Program-made: the position numbers and the translations under genes
Part shown: positions 46,126 to 55,331 of the stretch, piece by piece
Layout: each line of letters opens with the position of its first letter
Position numbering within the stretch: the first letter of the stretch is position 1
Source of the DNA: Rhizobium sp. Root274
GTDB taxonomy: Bacteria; Pseudomonadota; Alphaproteobacteria; Rhizobiales; Rhizobiaceae
Direction: 5' to 3'
NCBI RefSeq assembly: GCF_001429245.1
Contig: NZ_LMJE01000007.1
Location: forward strand, 1,147,559 to 1,211,558
Length of the DNA: 64,000 bases
Notes under the pieces: model-generated
Told to the model about the DNA's origin: nothing
The model's input: the letters and a program-made list of their open reading frames with translations, nothing else
Databases searched by the model: none

Positions 46126-47164
46126 GCAGGCGCGCCGGCTGCTGCTCGGCCTCGATCATCCGGTCGATCAGCTTGCGCGCCCACATCGAACCGGCGTCGA
46201 TATTGAGATTGTAGAACTGATGATCCGGATTGGCCTCGATGGCCCGCTGCTGTGCTTCCAGCACTTCCTCGTCCTCACGGAACACGCCGGCAACGCCCTC
46301 ACGCAGTTCGTGGGTGCGGGTCTGGTTCTTCAGGTCGTAATTGCGGGCAAAGGCCCAGAAGTAGAGACAGGTCTTGTCCGTCGAAGGCGTGATCGTGTTG
46401 AGCACGTAACCGTTGACGCCCTTCGAGCGATCCCCCTGCGGCGCACCGCTCCCGGCTTCGGCAACGCCGACATCGATGGTCACAGTGCACGGCGCCTCGA
46501 AGCGAATGATCTGCCAGCGATCGACGCGACCCGGCTTGCCATACTGCTTGCGCCAGAAGGGCGGCGGATCGATGTCTTCCATCCAGCGGGTGATATAGGC
46601 GAAGCGATCGGAATGGCTCGCCTCGAAAGGTGCCTCTGCCACGGCCCGGTTGCCGATCGACGAGCCATGCACGAAGGTTTCGTGCGTCAGGTCCATCAGG
46701 TTGTCGACCACGAGGCGGTAGTCGCATTTCACCTCGATCAGCTTGCCATCGGCGGCCCAGTCCGGATCCTGGTTCCAATGCATGTCGGGGATGAGCGCGG
46801 GGTCGGCAAGCGCCGGATCACCCGGCCAGATCCAGACGAAGCGATGCTTCTCGGCGATCGGATAGGATTTGACGCAGGCCGACGGATTGATGGTCTCCTG
46901 CGACGGCATGTAGACGCAGCGCCCGGTCTCGTCATATTCGAGCCCGTGATAGCCACAGATCACGTTGTCGCCTTCGAGCCTGCCGAGCGACAAAGGCACC
47001 AGCCGGTGCCAACAGGCATCCGCCAGCGCCACGGCGGTCCCATTTTCCTTACGATAGAGTACCACCGGCTTGTTACAAATCGTTCGGGCCAGCAGGGAGC
47101 GCTTCAGCTCGACGTCATAGGCCGCCGCGTACCAGGCATTCAAAGGGAATGTGGGTTTGGACAT
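46106..47164 (-). CDS. vanA: Vanillate O-demethylase oxygenase (VanA-like)
   Basis: This 352-residue Rieske non-heme iron oxygenase has the Rieske ligands C51xH53 and C70xxH73. The mononuclear iron site is in DNLMDLTHETFVH (Asp, two His). Length matches VanA, which converts vanillate to protocatechuate and formaldehyde with electrons from VanB. The ATG at 47164 follows GGAGG nine bases before. First gene of vanA-GntR-vanB, divergent from an ArsR gene. The exact methoxy-aromatic substrate is inferred from family. Confidence 0.9.
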   Translation of the reverse strand: MSKPTFPLNAWYAAAYDVELKRSLLARTICNKPVVLYRKENGTAVALADACWHRLVPLSLGRLEGDNVICGYHGLEYDETGRCVYMPSQETINPSACVKSYPIAEKHRFVWIWPGDPALADPALIPDMHWNQDPDWAADGKLIEVKCDYRLVVDNLMDLTHETFVHGSSIGNRAVAEAPFEASHSDRFAYITRWMEDIDPPPFWRKQYGKPGRVDRWQIIRFEAPCTVTIDVGVAEAGSGAPQGDRSKGVNGYVLNTITPSTDKTCLYFWAFARNYDLKNQTRTHELREGVAGVFREDEEVLEAQQRAIEANPDHQFYNLNIDAGSMWARKLIDRMIEAEQQPARLHVAAAE

Positions 47165-47201
47165 ATCTGCTTCCTCCTCAGATGAAGACAGTGAGCCACG
47201 A

Positions 47202-47282
47202 TGTATACAGAATGTCAAATCATACGAGAAAAATCCTGATAATGCTGCTGAATACCCTCAAAAAACGCACATCCTGTATACA
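47202..47282. promoter_or_regulatory. Paired TGTATACA operators upstream of vanA
   Basis: Two copies of the perfect palindrome TGTATACA occur at 47202-47209 and 47275-47282. The 10-base version ATGTATACAG appears once on each strand, making an inverted pair 73 bases apart. The first is 38 bases before the vanA start. The motif is typical for FCD-type GntR regulators. Looping by the VanR-like protein is plausible. Confidence 0.6.
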
Positions 47283-47379
47283 TACTTACGCATTGGAGGA
47301 AGAGTTTTGCGCCGCCCCGCCGGAACGAAAGCCCCTGCCCCGGGATCAGGAGGGGCTTGAATATCCTGAAGCCACCTTT

Positions 47380-47709
47380 ATGTTCGTATCTATGAAGATA
47401 GATGCCGAATCCATGAAGAACGGCGCCGACATGGCGAGCGAACTGCTGAAGTCGCTCTCCAACCGTTATCGGCTGCTCATTCTCTGCCGCCTCGCCGATG
47501 GTGAACATTCGGTGGGCCAGCTTGCCGAATTTCTCGGCATTCGCGACAGTACGGTTTCGCAGCATCTGGCCCTTCTACGGCGGGAAAAGATCATTGCCGG
47601 ACGCCGTGACGGGCAGACGATCTGGTATCGCATCGAGAGCGCACCGGCTCGCGCCGTGATTGGCACCCTCTACGAGAGCTTCTGCAAGACTGACACCTGC
47701 GCCGATTGA
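47380..47709 (+). CDS. ArsR/SmtB-family regulator (BigR/SoxR-like)
   Basis: This winged-helix repressor of about 109 residues has the ArsR core LLKSLSNRYRLLILCRLADGEHSVGQLAEF, shortened here to LLKSLSNRYRLLILCRL, and the recognition helix IRDSTVSQHLALLRRE. Cysteines in LCRL and the tail FCKTDTCAD may sense oxidants, sulfane sulfur or metal, as in BigR/YgaV proteins. The next gene encodes a DUF2892 protein, a common BigR partner. The start is uncertain: ATG 47380, 47392 and 47413 are all in frame without a clear ribosome site. Confidence 0.82.
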   Translation: MFVSMKIDAESMKNGADMASELLKSLSNRYRLLILCRLADGEHSVGQLAEFLGIRDSTVSQHLALLRREKIIAGRRDGQTIWYRIESAPARAVIGTLYESFCKTDTCAD

Positions 47710-47817
47710 CGCTGCCCTGCTGGCGCACATGATGATGGGATCACACAGCGCCAGCATTGACTTTCATTTCACCAATATATACATACTATCGTAGATACGC
47801 AATATCGGAGAAATTCT

Positions 47818-48018
47818 ATGTCGATCGATCGCGCCGTTCTCGCCTTTGCAGGCTTCATGGTCCTGACCTCCCTGCTTCTGACCCATTTCGTCCATCCCGG
47901 ATTCGTCTGGTTGACAGTCTTCATTGGCTTCAACCTGATCCAGTCCGCCTTTACCGGCTTCTGCCCGGCAGCGGCTGTCTTTCGCAAGCTCGGCGTCCGA
48001 CCGGGCAAGGCCTTCTGA
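47818..48018 (+). CDS. DUF2892 (YgaP-type) small membrane protein
   Basis: This 66-residue protein has two hydrophobic segments (about 5-22 and 28-45) separated by a short loop, then FTGFCPAAAVFRKLGV. The GFCP cysteine motif is the hallmark of DUF2892, the membrane tail of the rhodanese YgaP. Such proteins often accompany BigR-type ArsR regulators and sulfur-handling genes. It has a GGAGA ribosome site and is followed by the RND pump genes. Role inferred only. Confidence 0.85.
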   Translation: MSIDRAVLAFAGFMVLTSLLLTHFVHPGFVWLTVFIGFNLIQSAFTGFCPAAAVFRKLGVRPGKAF

Positions 48019-48085
48019 GGTATCATTCACGAATGCCACCGCCCGTGTCCTGCTGTCCCTCGTCCTCTCGGCCACCACGGTTGGG

Positions 48086-49006
48086 GTGGCCGAGGCGGCA
48101 GAGATTACGATCAAGTCCGTCACCGTTCCGGAAATGAAGGCTGTCTTTGGCCAGATCCAGCCGCGCAACAGCGTGGCCGCCCGCGCCCGCCTGAGCGGCA
48201 GTCTCACGGCGGTCAAGGTGACCGAAGGGGACATCGTTCAGGCCGGCGACGTGATCGCCGAAATCAAGGACGACAAGCTCGACTTCCAGATCAAGGCGAT
48301 CGACGCCCAATTGCTTGGGCTTCAGGCGTCTCTCAAGGATGCCCGGGCCGAACTTGATCGCGCCGAGCGCCTGGTTCGCAGCGGCGCGACGAGCACGCAA
48401 CGCCTCGACCAGTTGCGCACCCAGGCGGACGTGATCGTCAACCAGATCGGCACGGCTGAAGCCCAGCGGTCGGTCATCGTGCAACAGTCCGCCGAAGGTG
48501 CCGTGATCGCTCCCGCGTCCGGGCGAGTCGTTTCGGTCCCAGCTACCACCGGCGCCGTCATCATGGCTGGGGAGACCATCGCCGAAGTCGCTGGCGGCGG
48601 CTTCTTCCTGCGTCTGGCCATTCCCGAGCGCCATGGAGCAGATTTGCGCCAGGGTGCAAAAATCCACATCGATGCGGCCGGCAAGCCCCTGACCGGCACG
48701 CTGGCAAAGATCTATCCTCTGATCCAAGGAGGGCGGGTTACAGCCGACGTCGAAGTCGAAAACCTCGACACGCAGTTCGTCGGCGGCCGCGTCCTGGTCG
48801 AGGTGCCGGTTGGTGAGCGGCAGGCAATCCTGGTGCCTGCGACAGCCATCACCACCCATGCCGGGGTCGATTTCGTGACGGTCAAGGAGGGTGAAGGCAC
48901 GGCACAGCGCGCCGTCCTGACGGGCGAACCGGTGAAAGGCGAAGGAGAAACGGCAGTCGAGATTCTCTCCGGCCTCGCAGCAGGCGACATCGTGGTGACC
49001 CCATGA
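48086..49006 (+). CDS. RND efflux adaptor (membrane fusion) protein, start or leader problem
   Basis: This is a periplasmic adaptor of about 306 residues: a lipoyl-like region (VTEGDIVQAGDVIAEIKDDKL), helical hairpin and beta-barrel, as in AcrA/MexA. It links the RND pump to an outer-membrane channel. The first usable start codon is GTG 48086, which leaves no signal peptide. In-frame codons 48038-48085 would encode a fine one (VLLSLVLSATTVG) but have no ATG, GTG or TTG before them. An ATG at 48033 is in another frame. A one-base indel or unusual start is suspected. The stop overlaps the RND gene start by four bases. Confidence 0.8.
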   Translation: MAEAAEITIKSVTVPEMKAVFGQIQPRNSVAARARLSGSLTAVKVTEGDIVQAGDVIAEIKDDKLDFQIKAIDAQLLGLQASLKDARAELDRAERLVRSGATSTQRLDQLRTQADVIVNQIGTAEAQRSVIVQQSAEGAVIAPASGRVVSVPATTGAVIMAGETIAEVAGGGFFLRLAIPERHGADLRQGAKIHIDAAGKPLTGTLAKIYPLIQGGRVTADVEVENLDTQFVGGRVLVEVPVGERQAILVPATAITTHAGVDFVTVKEGEGTAQRAVLTGEPVKGEGETAVEILSGLAAGDIVVTP

Positions 49007-52000
49007 CCGATCCGATCAAGCATAATTCCGGCGCTTCCGCAGCCGATGACGCACCGACGACCGGTCTCGGCATCGCCGGCAATCTCACGCGTTTCTTCAT
49101 CAAATCCCCGCTCACGCCCCTCTTTCTGATCGCGGCCTTGGCCTTCGGCTTGGTCGCCCTGATGTCGCTGCCGCGCGAGGAGGAGCCGCAGATCTCGGTA
49201 CCGATGGTCGACATCACCGTCCAGGCACCAGGACTGAAAGCGGACGATGCCGAGAAGCTGATCACCGAGCCGCTTGAAACCATCGTTAAGAGCATCAACG
49301 GCGTCGAGCACATCTATTCCCGCTCGATGGACAATCAGGTCGTCGTCACCGCGCGCTTCCTCGTCGGCACTTCGCCGGATGCTGCAGTGCTGCGGGTTCA
49401 CGACAAGGTCCGCGCCAATATCGACCGCATCCCCGTCGGCATCGCTGAGCCGAAGGTGGTCGGCCGTGGGATCGATGATGTGGCGATTGCGACCCTGACC
49501 TTTCAGCCGGTCCCCAGCGCGGGCGACCGGATCTCGTCGAACGACCTGACGCGGATCGCGCGGGAAGTGCGCAACGAGATCGCGAAGGTGGACAATGTCG
49601 GCCTGACCTATCTGGTTGGGGAAACAAGTGAAATTCTCCGCGTCTCGCCGCAGCCGGAGCGCCTGGCGCTTCATGGTATCACCCTGCAGCAACTCGCAGC
49701 CAAGGTGAGCGGCGCCAATTCCGCGATGCCGGCAGGTCAGGTTCGGGCCAACGGCCAGCAGATCGACGTCATGGCCGGCGAAACACTGTCCACCCCCGCC
49801 GAAATCGGCAACCTCCTTCTCACCGCCAGAGATGGCCGGCCCGTCTATGTTCGGGACGTGGCAACGATCGCCTTCGCCACCGACACCAGCGACGCCCTCG
49901 TCGCCTCGCTCAGCAAGGACGGTGACAAGATCGAGCGGGTACCTGCCGTGACGCTCGCGATCGCCAAACGGGCAGGCGCGAATGCCGTGGTCGTCGCCGA
50001 AGCCGTCATGCAACGCGTCGAGGCCTTGAAGGGCAAGCTGATCCCCGATGAAGTGGCTGTTGAAGTCACGCGCGACTACGGTGAGACCGCGAACGACAAG
50101 GCGAATGAGCTTCTCTACCACCTTGGCCTTGCGACAGTGTCGATCATCGCGCTGGTCTGGCTGGCGATTGGCCGCCGGGAAGCTCTGGTCGTGGCGATCG
50201 TCATTCCAATCACCATCCTTCTCACCCTCTTCGCCTCGTGGCTGATGGGTTACACGCTCAATCGCGTCTCGCTGTTTGCCCTGATCTTCTCGATCGGCAT
50301 CCTTGTCGATGATGCCATTGTGGTCATCGAAAACATCGCCCGCCATTGGGGCATGGGCGACCAACGCTCGCGCCGCCGCAGCGCCATCGAAGCGGTCGCG
50401 GAGGTCGGCAACCCGACCATCGTCGCAACTCTGACCGTGGTTGCAGCACTGCTGCCGATGCTCTTCGTCTCCGGCATGATGGGCCCGTATATGAGCCCCA
50501 TTCCGGCCAATGCCTCGGCGGCGATGGTTTTTTCCTTCTTCGTCGCCGTCATCGTCACGCCCTGGCTGATGCTGAAGGTGGCCGGCAATGCGCCGCTTCA
50601 CGGACATGGTGCCGATCACGAGACCGGCGGTCGGCTGGGCGGGCTCTATGCGAGTGTGGCAAGACCAATCCTCGCCAGCAAGACCCGCAGCTGGGTCTTC
50701 CTTGCCGTCGTCGGCCTGCTCACGCTCGGTTCGCTGTCGCTGTTCTACACGAAGCATGTGACCGTCAAGCTTCTGCCCTTCGACAACAAGTCTGAACTGC
50801 AGGTCAGCATCGACCTGCCCGAAGGCTCGACCATGGAAGCGACGGACGCGGTCGCTCAATCCGTCGCGCGCCTCGTGCTCGACCTGCCGGAAGTAACATC
50901 CGTGCAAACCCATGCCGCGACGGCAGCGCCCTACAACTTCAACGGCCTCGTGCGGCAATCCTACATGCGCTCGGCATCCTATCAGGGTGACGTTGCCATC
51001 AATCTGACCCCCAAGGGCGACCGCGATCGCACCAGCCATCAGATCGCGCTGGAGATCCGCAACCGGATCAAAGCGATCAAGGTGCCTGACGGCACCAGCC
51101 TGAAGGTCGTTGAACCGCCGCCGGGTCCACCAGTCATGGCAACCCTGCTGGCCGAGATCTACGGCCCGACCCCATCCATTCGGCGTGCGGTTGCTGCCAA
51201 GGTGGAAACCGCTTTCCGTTCGGTGCCCTTCATCGTCGACATCGACAATTCCTATGGCGTCGAGGCACCGCGCAAGCGCCTGACTGTCTCGACCGATGAC
51301 GCGGAGTTCTACCGGGTTGAAGAAAGCGACGTATTCGACACCATCTCCATCCTGAGCAACGGCAAGACCATCGGCTACTCCCATCGCGGCGATGGGCATC
51401 CCCCGATCCCGATCCGTCTGGAGCGACCGCGCAAGGACAAGGTGATCGATGAACGCTACCTGTCGACCCCGATGCCGGCCAATGTTCTTCCCGGCGACAA
51501 GGGTGTCGTCGAGCTGGGCGATGTCGTCCGTGTCACCGACGAGATGACGGAGCTGCCGATCTTCCGCCACAACGGCATGAATGCAGAGATGGTGACAGCA
51601 GAACTGGCGGGCAGCTTCGAGGCACCGCTTTACGGTATGCTCGCCGTCCAGCAGGCGATCGATGCGCAGGACTGGACAGGGCTTCCCAAACCCGTCATCG
51701 CCCTGCACGGCCAGCCCCAGACTGAAGACCAGCCGACGCTGCTCTGGGATGGCGAATGGGAAGTGACCTGGGTGACGTTCCGCGACATGGGCGCCGCATT
51801 CATGGTCGCGCTGCTGGGCATCTACATCCTCGTCGTTGCCCAGTTCGGTTCCTTTAAGATCCCGCTGGTCATCCTGACGCCGGTACCGCTGACCTTCATC
51901 GGCATCCTCGGCGGACACTGGTTGTTCGGCGCGCCTTTCTCGGCCACCTCGATGATCGGCTTCATCGCGCTCGCGGGCATCATCGTGCGCAACTCCATTC

Positions 52001-52248
52001 TGCTCGTCGATTTTATCCGCCATGCGGATCATGAAGGTCGAACCCTGACGGAGGTGCTGATCGAAGCCGGTGCCGTGCGCTTCAAGCCGATCCTCTTGAC
52101 CGCACTCGCCGCGATCATCGGGGCGGCAGTGATACTGACGGACCCGATCTTCCAGGGGCTCGCCATCTCGCTGCTCTTCGGCCTGATCTCTTCCACGCTG
52201 CTGACCGTTCTCGTCATTCCCGCCATCTACCGTGTCTTGCGGACCTGA
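49003..52248 (+). CDS. RND-family efflux pump permease
   Basis: This 1081-residue inner-membrane transporter has the usual first helix (near 35-52) followed by LPREEEPQI, two large periplasmic loops, and helices grouped near 375-530 and 895-1075. The conserved DDAIVVIENI stretch (helix 4 acidic pair) and an LFGAPFSATSMIGFIALAGI-type segment are seen. Such proton-driven pumps export drugs, solvents or metals. It is encoded with its adaptor, and the ArsR gene upstream suggests induction by a thiol-reactive compound. No outer-membrane factor gene is adjacent. Confidence 0.92.
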   Translation: MTDPIKHNSGASAADDAPTTGLGIAGNLTRFFIKSPLTPLFLIAALAFGLVALMSLPREEEPQISVPMVDITVQAPGLKADDAEKLITEPLETIVKSINGVEHIYSRSMDNQVVVTARFLVGTSPDAAVLRVHDKVRANIDRIPVGIAEPKVVGRGIDDVAIATLTFQPVPSAGDRISSNDLTRIAREVRNEIAKVDNVGLTYLVGETSEILRVSPQPERLALHGITLQQLAAKVSGANSAMPAGQVRANGQQIDVMAGETLSTPAEIGNLLLTARDGRPVYVRDVATIAFATDTSDALVASLSKDGDKIERVPAVTLAIAKRAGANAVVVAEAVMQRVEALKGKLIPDEVAVEVTRDYGETANDKANELLYHLGLATVSIIALVWLAIGRREALVVAIVIPITILLTLFASWLMGYTLNRVSLFALIFSIGILVDDAIVVIENIARHWGMGDQRSRRRSAIEAVAEVGNPTIVATLTVVAALLPMLFVSGMMGPYMSPIPANASAAMVFSFFVAVIVTPWLMLKVAGNAPLHGHGADHETGGRLGGLYASVARPILASKTRSWVFLAVVGLLTLGSLSLFYTKHVTVKLLPFDNKSELQVSIDLPEGSTMEATDAVAQSVARLVLDLPEVTSVQTHAATAAPYNFNGLVRQSYMRSASYQGDVAINLTPKGDRDRTSHQIALEIRNRIKAIKVPDGTSLKVVEPPPGPPVMATLLAEIYGPTPSIRRAVAAKVETAFRSVPFIVDIDNSYGVEAPRKRLTVSTDDAEFYRVEESDVFDTISILSNGKTIGYSHRGDGHPPIPIRLERPRKDKVIDERYLSTPMPANVLPGDKGVVELGDVVRVTDEMTELPIFRHNGMNAEMVTAELAGSFEAPLYGMLAVQQAIDAQDWTGLPKPVIALHGQPQTEDQPTLLWDGEWEVTWVTFRDMGAAFMVALLGIYILVVAQFGSFKIPLVILTPVPLTFIGILGGHWLFGAPFSATSMIGFIALAGIIVRNSILLVDFIRHADHEGRTLTEVLIEAGAVRFKPILLTALAAIIGAAVILTDPIFQGLAISLLFGLISSTLLTVLVIPAIYRVLRT

Positions 52249-52274
52249 CACACACAGTCAAAGCGCTATCATGC

Positions 52275-52315
52275 GGGCGCGGCCATGCCGCGCCCAAGCG
52301 TCCGGCGGACGTTTT
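52275..52315 (+). terminator. Terminator after the RND gene
   Basis: A perfect 9-bp stem GGGCGCGGC / GCCGCGCCC with a CAT loop (52275-52295) is followed by a second small hairpin CGTCC / GGACG and TTTT at 52312-52315. It marks the border between the efflux operon and the photosynthesis gene cluster. Confidence 0.7.
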
Positions 52316-52369
52316 GGCTGGACGGTTTCAATAAATTCATCCGCCCCTCTTCAACATGCCTCAAAAAAG

Positions 52370-52387
52370 TGTAAATATTAGTTGACA
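52370..52387. promoter_or_regulatory. PpsR/CrtJ operator before bchI
   Basis: TGTAAATATTAGTTGACA is a perfect TGT-N12-ACA site, flanked by G and C to give GTGT...ACAC. PpsR/CrtJ represses photosynthesis genes under oxygen and light through this motif. The site is about 22 bases before the likely bchI start. Confidence 0.8.
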
Positions 52388-52408
52388 CTCAAAGCTGAGG
52401 CAGATCCG

Positions 52409-53446
52409 TTGGCTCAACCGTTTCCATTCGCCGCCATCGTTGCGCAAGAGGATATGAAGAAGGCCCTGCTGATGGCGGCCGTCGAGCCGCTGCTGGGTGG
52501 AGTGCTGATCTTCGGGGACCGGGGCACAGGCAAATCGACGGCTGTCCGGGCGCTTGCAGAACTGCTGCCGCGCATCGAAACCCGCACCGGTTGTCGCTAC
52601 AACTGCCTTCCAGCCGAGCCACAAGCGGCCTGCCCAATCTGTTCTCCGGATGGTGACGGCAAACGCCCGCCGATCACCAAACGCCGCGCCCCGATGATCG
52701 ACCTGCCGCTCGGCGCAACCGAAGACCGGATCTGCGGCGCGCTCGACATTGAAAAGGCGCTGGTGGCAGGCGAAAAACATTTCGAGCCGGGACTGCTGGC
52801 AGCAGCGAATAGGGGTTTTCTCTACATCGATGAGGTCAACCTTCTCGAAGACCACCTTGTCGACCTCCTGCTCGACGCAGCCGCTTCCGGCGTCAACGTC
52901 GTGGAGCGCGAAGGTCTCAGCATCCGCCACGCCGCCCGCTTCGTCCTCGTCGGCTCCGGCAATCCGGAAGAAGGCGATTTGCGCCCACAATTGCTCGACC
53001 GTTTCGGTCTCTCCGTCGAAGTCCGCACCATCGAGGACCTGCCGCAGCGCATTGACGTCATCCGGCGACGCGATGCTTACGAGACCGATCCGGAGGCCTT
53101 CTGCAAGAGCTGGGCGAAGCGGGATGCCGCCATCGGCAACCGGGTCGTTGCCGCCCGCAAGATCCTGCGCGACGTCGAAATCCCCGATAATGTCGTGATG
53201 CGCATGTCGCAGCTTTGCCTGCGCCTTGGCATTGACGGGATGCGCGGCGAACTGACCCTGATGCGCGCCTGCCGCGCGGCAGCCGCCCTGTCCGGCACCC
53301 CAACCGTCACCTGGAACGACGTCGCAGAGATCGCCCCTATGGTGCTGTGCCACCGTCTGCGCCGCGATCCGCTCGATGACGCCGGTTCCACACCACGCAT
53401 CGAGAGGGCGCTCGCCACCGTCGATGCCGGCTACGGCCATGGCTGA
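52409..53446 (+). CDS. bchI: Magnesium chelatase ATPase subunit I
   Basis: This AAA+ subunit of about 345 residues belongs to the chelatase that inserts Mg2+ into protoporphyrin IX, the first committed step to bacteriochlorophyll. Walker A GDRGTGKST is at about 36-44, Walker B FLYIDEVNLL lies near 143, and the FPFAAIVAQEDMK opening is typical. There is no ATG at the N terminus. TTG 52409 with GAGG eight bases upstream is preferred. TTG 52382, the other option, lies inside the PpsR operator. The gene overlaps bchD by eight bases and begins the photosynthesis cluster. Confidence 0.92.
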   Translation: MAQPFPFAAIVAQEDMKKALLMAAVEPLLGGVLIFGDRGTGKSTAVRALAELLPRIETRTGCRYNCLPAEPQAACPICSPDGDGKRPPITKRRAPMIDLPLGATEDRICGALDIEKALVAGEKHFEPGLLAAANRGFLYIDEVNLLEDHLVDLLLDAAASGVNVVEREGLSIRHAARFVLVGSGNPEEGDLRPQLLDRFGLSVEVRTIEDLPQRIDVIRRRDAYETDPEAFCKSWAKRDAAIGNRVVAARKILRDVEIPDNVVMRMSQLCLRLGIDGMRGELTLMRACRAAAALSGTPTVTWNDVAEIAPMVLCHRLRRDPLDDAGSTPRIERALATVDAGYGHG

Positions 53447-55331
53447 ACTCGGCCCCCACGAAGCCTTTGATCTGGCATTGGCGAAACACGGCGCCGAACA
53501 ATGGGCCGATGCGCTTCTTGCGGCTGAAGTCATGCGCCGGGGAGGCCACCGGATCGGCGGCATCTGGCTGACGGCGCGGGCCGGTGGCGTCAGAGACGCC
53601 TTTCTCGATCATCTCGGGTCGATGTTTGGGTCACAGGATCGCTGGACGCGCCTACCACCAGGAAGCTCGCTCAGCAATCTCGTCGGCGGCGTCGATATCG
53701 CCGCCACCGCAGCTCTGGGAACGCTGGTGCGCCAGCCCGGCCTCCTCTCGCGTGCGAGGGACAGCCTCCTGCTGATCCCGATGGCGGAACGCCTCGACGC
53801 CGCACTCGCGGCCACAGTCGGGGCGGCCATGGATTGCAATGCAGACGGCGTGATGTGCATTCTCGCTCTCGATGAGTCGATCGAAGACGACCACATCCTG
53901 CCGATTTCGATTGCCGATCGCCTTGCCCTGCGCGTTGACCTGCATGCTGTCGCCTGGCACCACGTGGCGGAGAGATCTAAGGCCGGAGCCGCATCGCTCA
54001 CCACACCACCCCGGCTTCCAAGCATAAACTGGACCTCGATCACCATCAGTGACGCGACACTGACATCGCTGAGCGCCCTCGCGCAATCCAGCCGCCACGG
54101 CTCGCTCCGCATCCTGCGCAACCTCGTTCAGGTGGCCAAAATTCTTGCCCATATCGACGGCCGAGATGTGGTCAGCGACACCGACGTGATGACGGCGCTA
54201 CGCCTCTGTCTAGGGCTACGGCTTGCTCCACCCTCAGAAGACCAGCAAGCAGAACCGGACAGTGCTGAGCCTCCACCGCAAGCACAGGCGGACGCAGAGG
54301 ACCAGCCACCTGCACCGCCCGAACCACCGGATGCCGAAGCACCACCCGCAGACAAAAGCGCCGAGCCTGCGCCTTCCCGCCTCGACGCCCTGACGGAACT
54401 GCTCGCGGCTGTGCAAGCCGGCGCTCTCTCGGGGAACCCGCTGCTTCTTTCCTCCGAGCGCCCGTCGCGTCAGGAAGGACGCTCCGGCAAGTCCGGCAGC
54501 GAACGCAAGAATGCCCGGCGCGGTCGCCCCTTCGGCATCGGTCTTTCACCGCCCTATCCGGATGCACGCCCCGATATCGTGGCAACGCTGCGCGCCGCAG
54601 CACCCTGGCAGAGGACGAGGGCCGCCCAACGAGCGCATATCGGAGCAACCGCCACTCTCACAGCGGCGGGCGGCCTGGCGTCAGCGACGGCCCCACCCCC
54701 CGCCCCGCACCGCGCCTACGTCACCCGCGACGATTTCCGCTACCAGCGCCTGCGTCATGCCGCCCCCTCCACCGCCATCTTCGTCGTCGACGCATCCGGC
54801 TCCACCGCGCTGGAACGCCTTGGCGAAACCAAGGGCGCCATCGAACATCTGCTGGCGCGCTGTTACGTGCGGCGCGACGAGGTCGCGCTCATTGCCTTTC
54901 GCGGCACGAGCGCGGATGTGCTCTTGCCGCCGACCCGCTCGCTGGTCGCCGCCAAACGTAAACTGGCGGCCCTGCCGGGCGGCGGTCCGACACCGCTGGC
55001 CTCCGGTCTGCAGAAGGGACTGGAACTTGCACTTGCCGTGAGGCGGCGCGGGAGCACGCCCATACTGGTGCTTCTGACCGACGGCAGCGGCAATATTGCG
55101 CTTGACGGAACGCCTGATCGCGCCCGCGCTGCGGAAGAACTGACGCGCCTTGCCGGTCTTTACAAGTCGAACGGGCTAAAGACCGTCTGCATCGACATCG
55201 CTCGGCGTCCGCGTGACAGCGTGTCCGCCCTCGCCAGCGCACTCGGAGCCGACCTGCACCTGCTGCGCCAAGCGGAAGCAAGAGGGATGTCCGACCTTGT
55301 CGACACTTCCATGAGGGAGGCCAGTCGATGA
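53439..55331 (+). CDS. bchD: Magnesium chelatase subunit D
   Basis: This 630-residue partner of BchI has a degenerate AAA+-like N-terminal part, an acidic proline-rich linker (about 270-330) and a C-terminal integrin-I/von Willebrand domain. Its metal-ion-dependent adhesion site is DASGS, followed by TDGSGN. It forms the two-tier ring with BchI that drives chelation by BchH, whose gene is not in this window. The ATG at 53439 overlaps the bchI stop, and its own stop overlaps the bchO start as ATGA. Confidence 0.92.
   Translation: MAELGPHEAFDLALAKHGAEQWADALLAAEVMRRGGHRIGGIWLTARAGGVRDAFLDHLGSMFGSQDRWTRLPPGSSLSNLVGGVDIAATAALGTLVRQPGLLSRARDSLLLIPMAERLDAALAATVGAAMDCNADGVMCILALDESIEDDHILPISIADRLALRVDLHAVAWHHVAERSKAGAASLTTPPRLPSINWTSITISDATLTSLSALAQSSRHGSLRILRNLVQVAKILAHIDGRDVVSDTDVMTALRLCLGLRLAPPSEDQQAEPDSAEPPPQAQADAEDQPPAPPEPPDAEAPPADKSAEPAPSRLDALTELLAAVQAGALSGNPLLLSSERPSRQEGRSGKSGSERKNARRGRPFGIGLSPPYPDARPDIVATLRAAAPWQRTRAAQRAHIGATATLTAAGGLASATAPPPAPHRAYVTRDDFRYQRLRHAAPSTAIFVVDASGSTALERLGETKGAIEHLLARCYVRRDEVALIAFRGTSADVLLPPTRSLVAAKRKLAALPGGGPTPLASGLQKGLELALAVRRRGSTPILVLLTDGSGNIALDGTPDRARAAEELTRLAGLYKSNGLKTVCIDIARRPRDSVSALASALGADLHLLRQAEARGMSDLVDTSMREASR

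Noticed and set aside
48712..52251. Very long open frame on the minus strand opposite the RND pump gene
   Set aside because: It mirrors the codon pattern of the pump gene in high-GC DNA; its translation is rich in His, Arg and Asp with no domain, and the RND protein on the plus strand is unmistakable.
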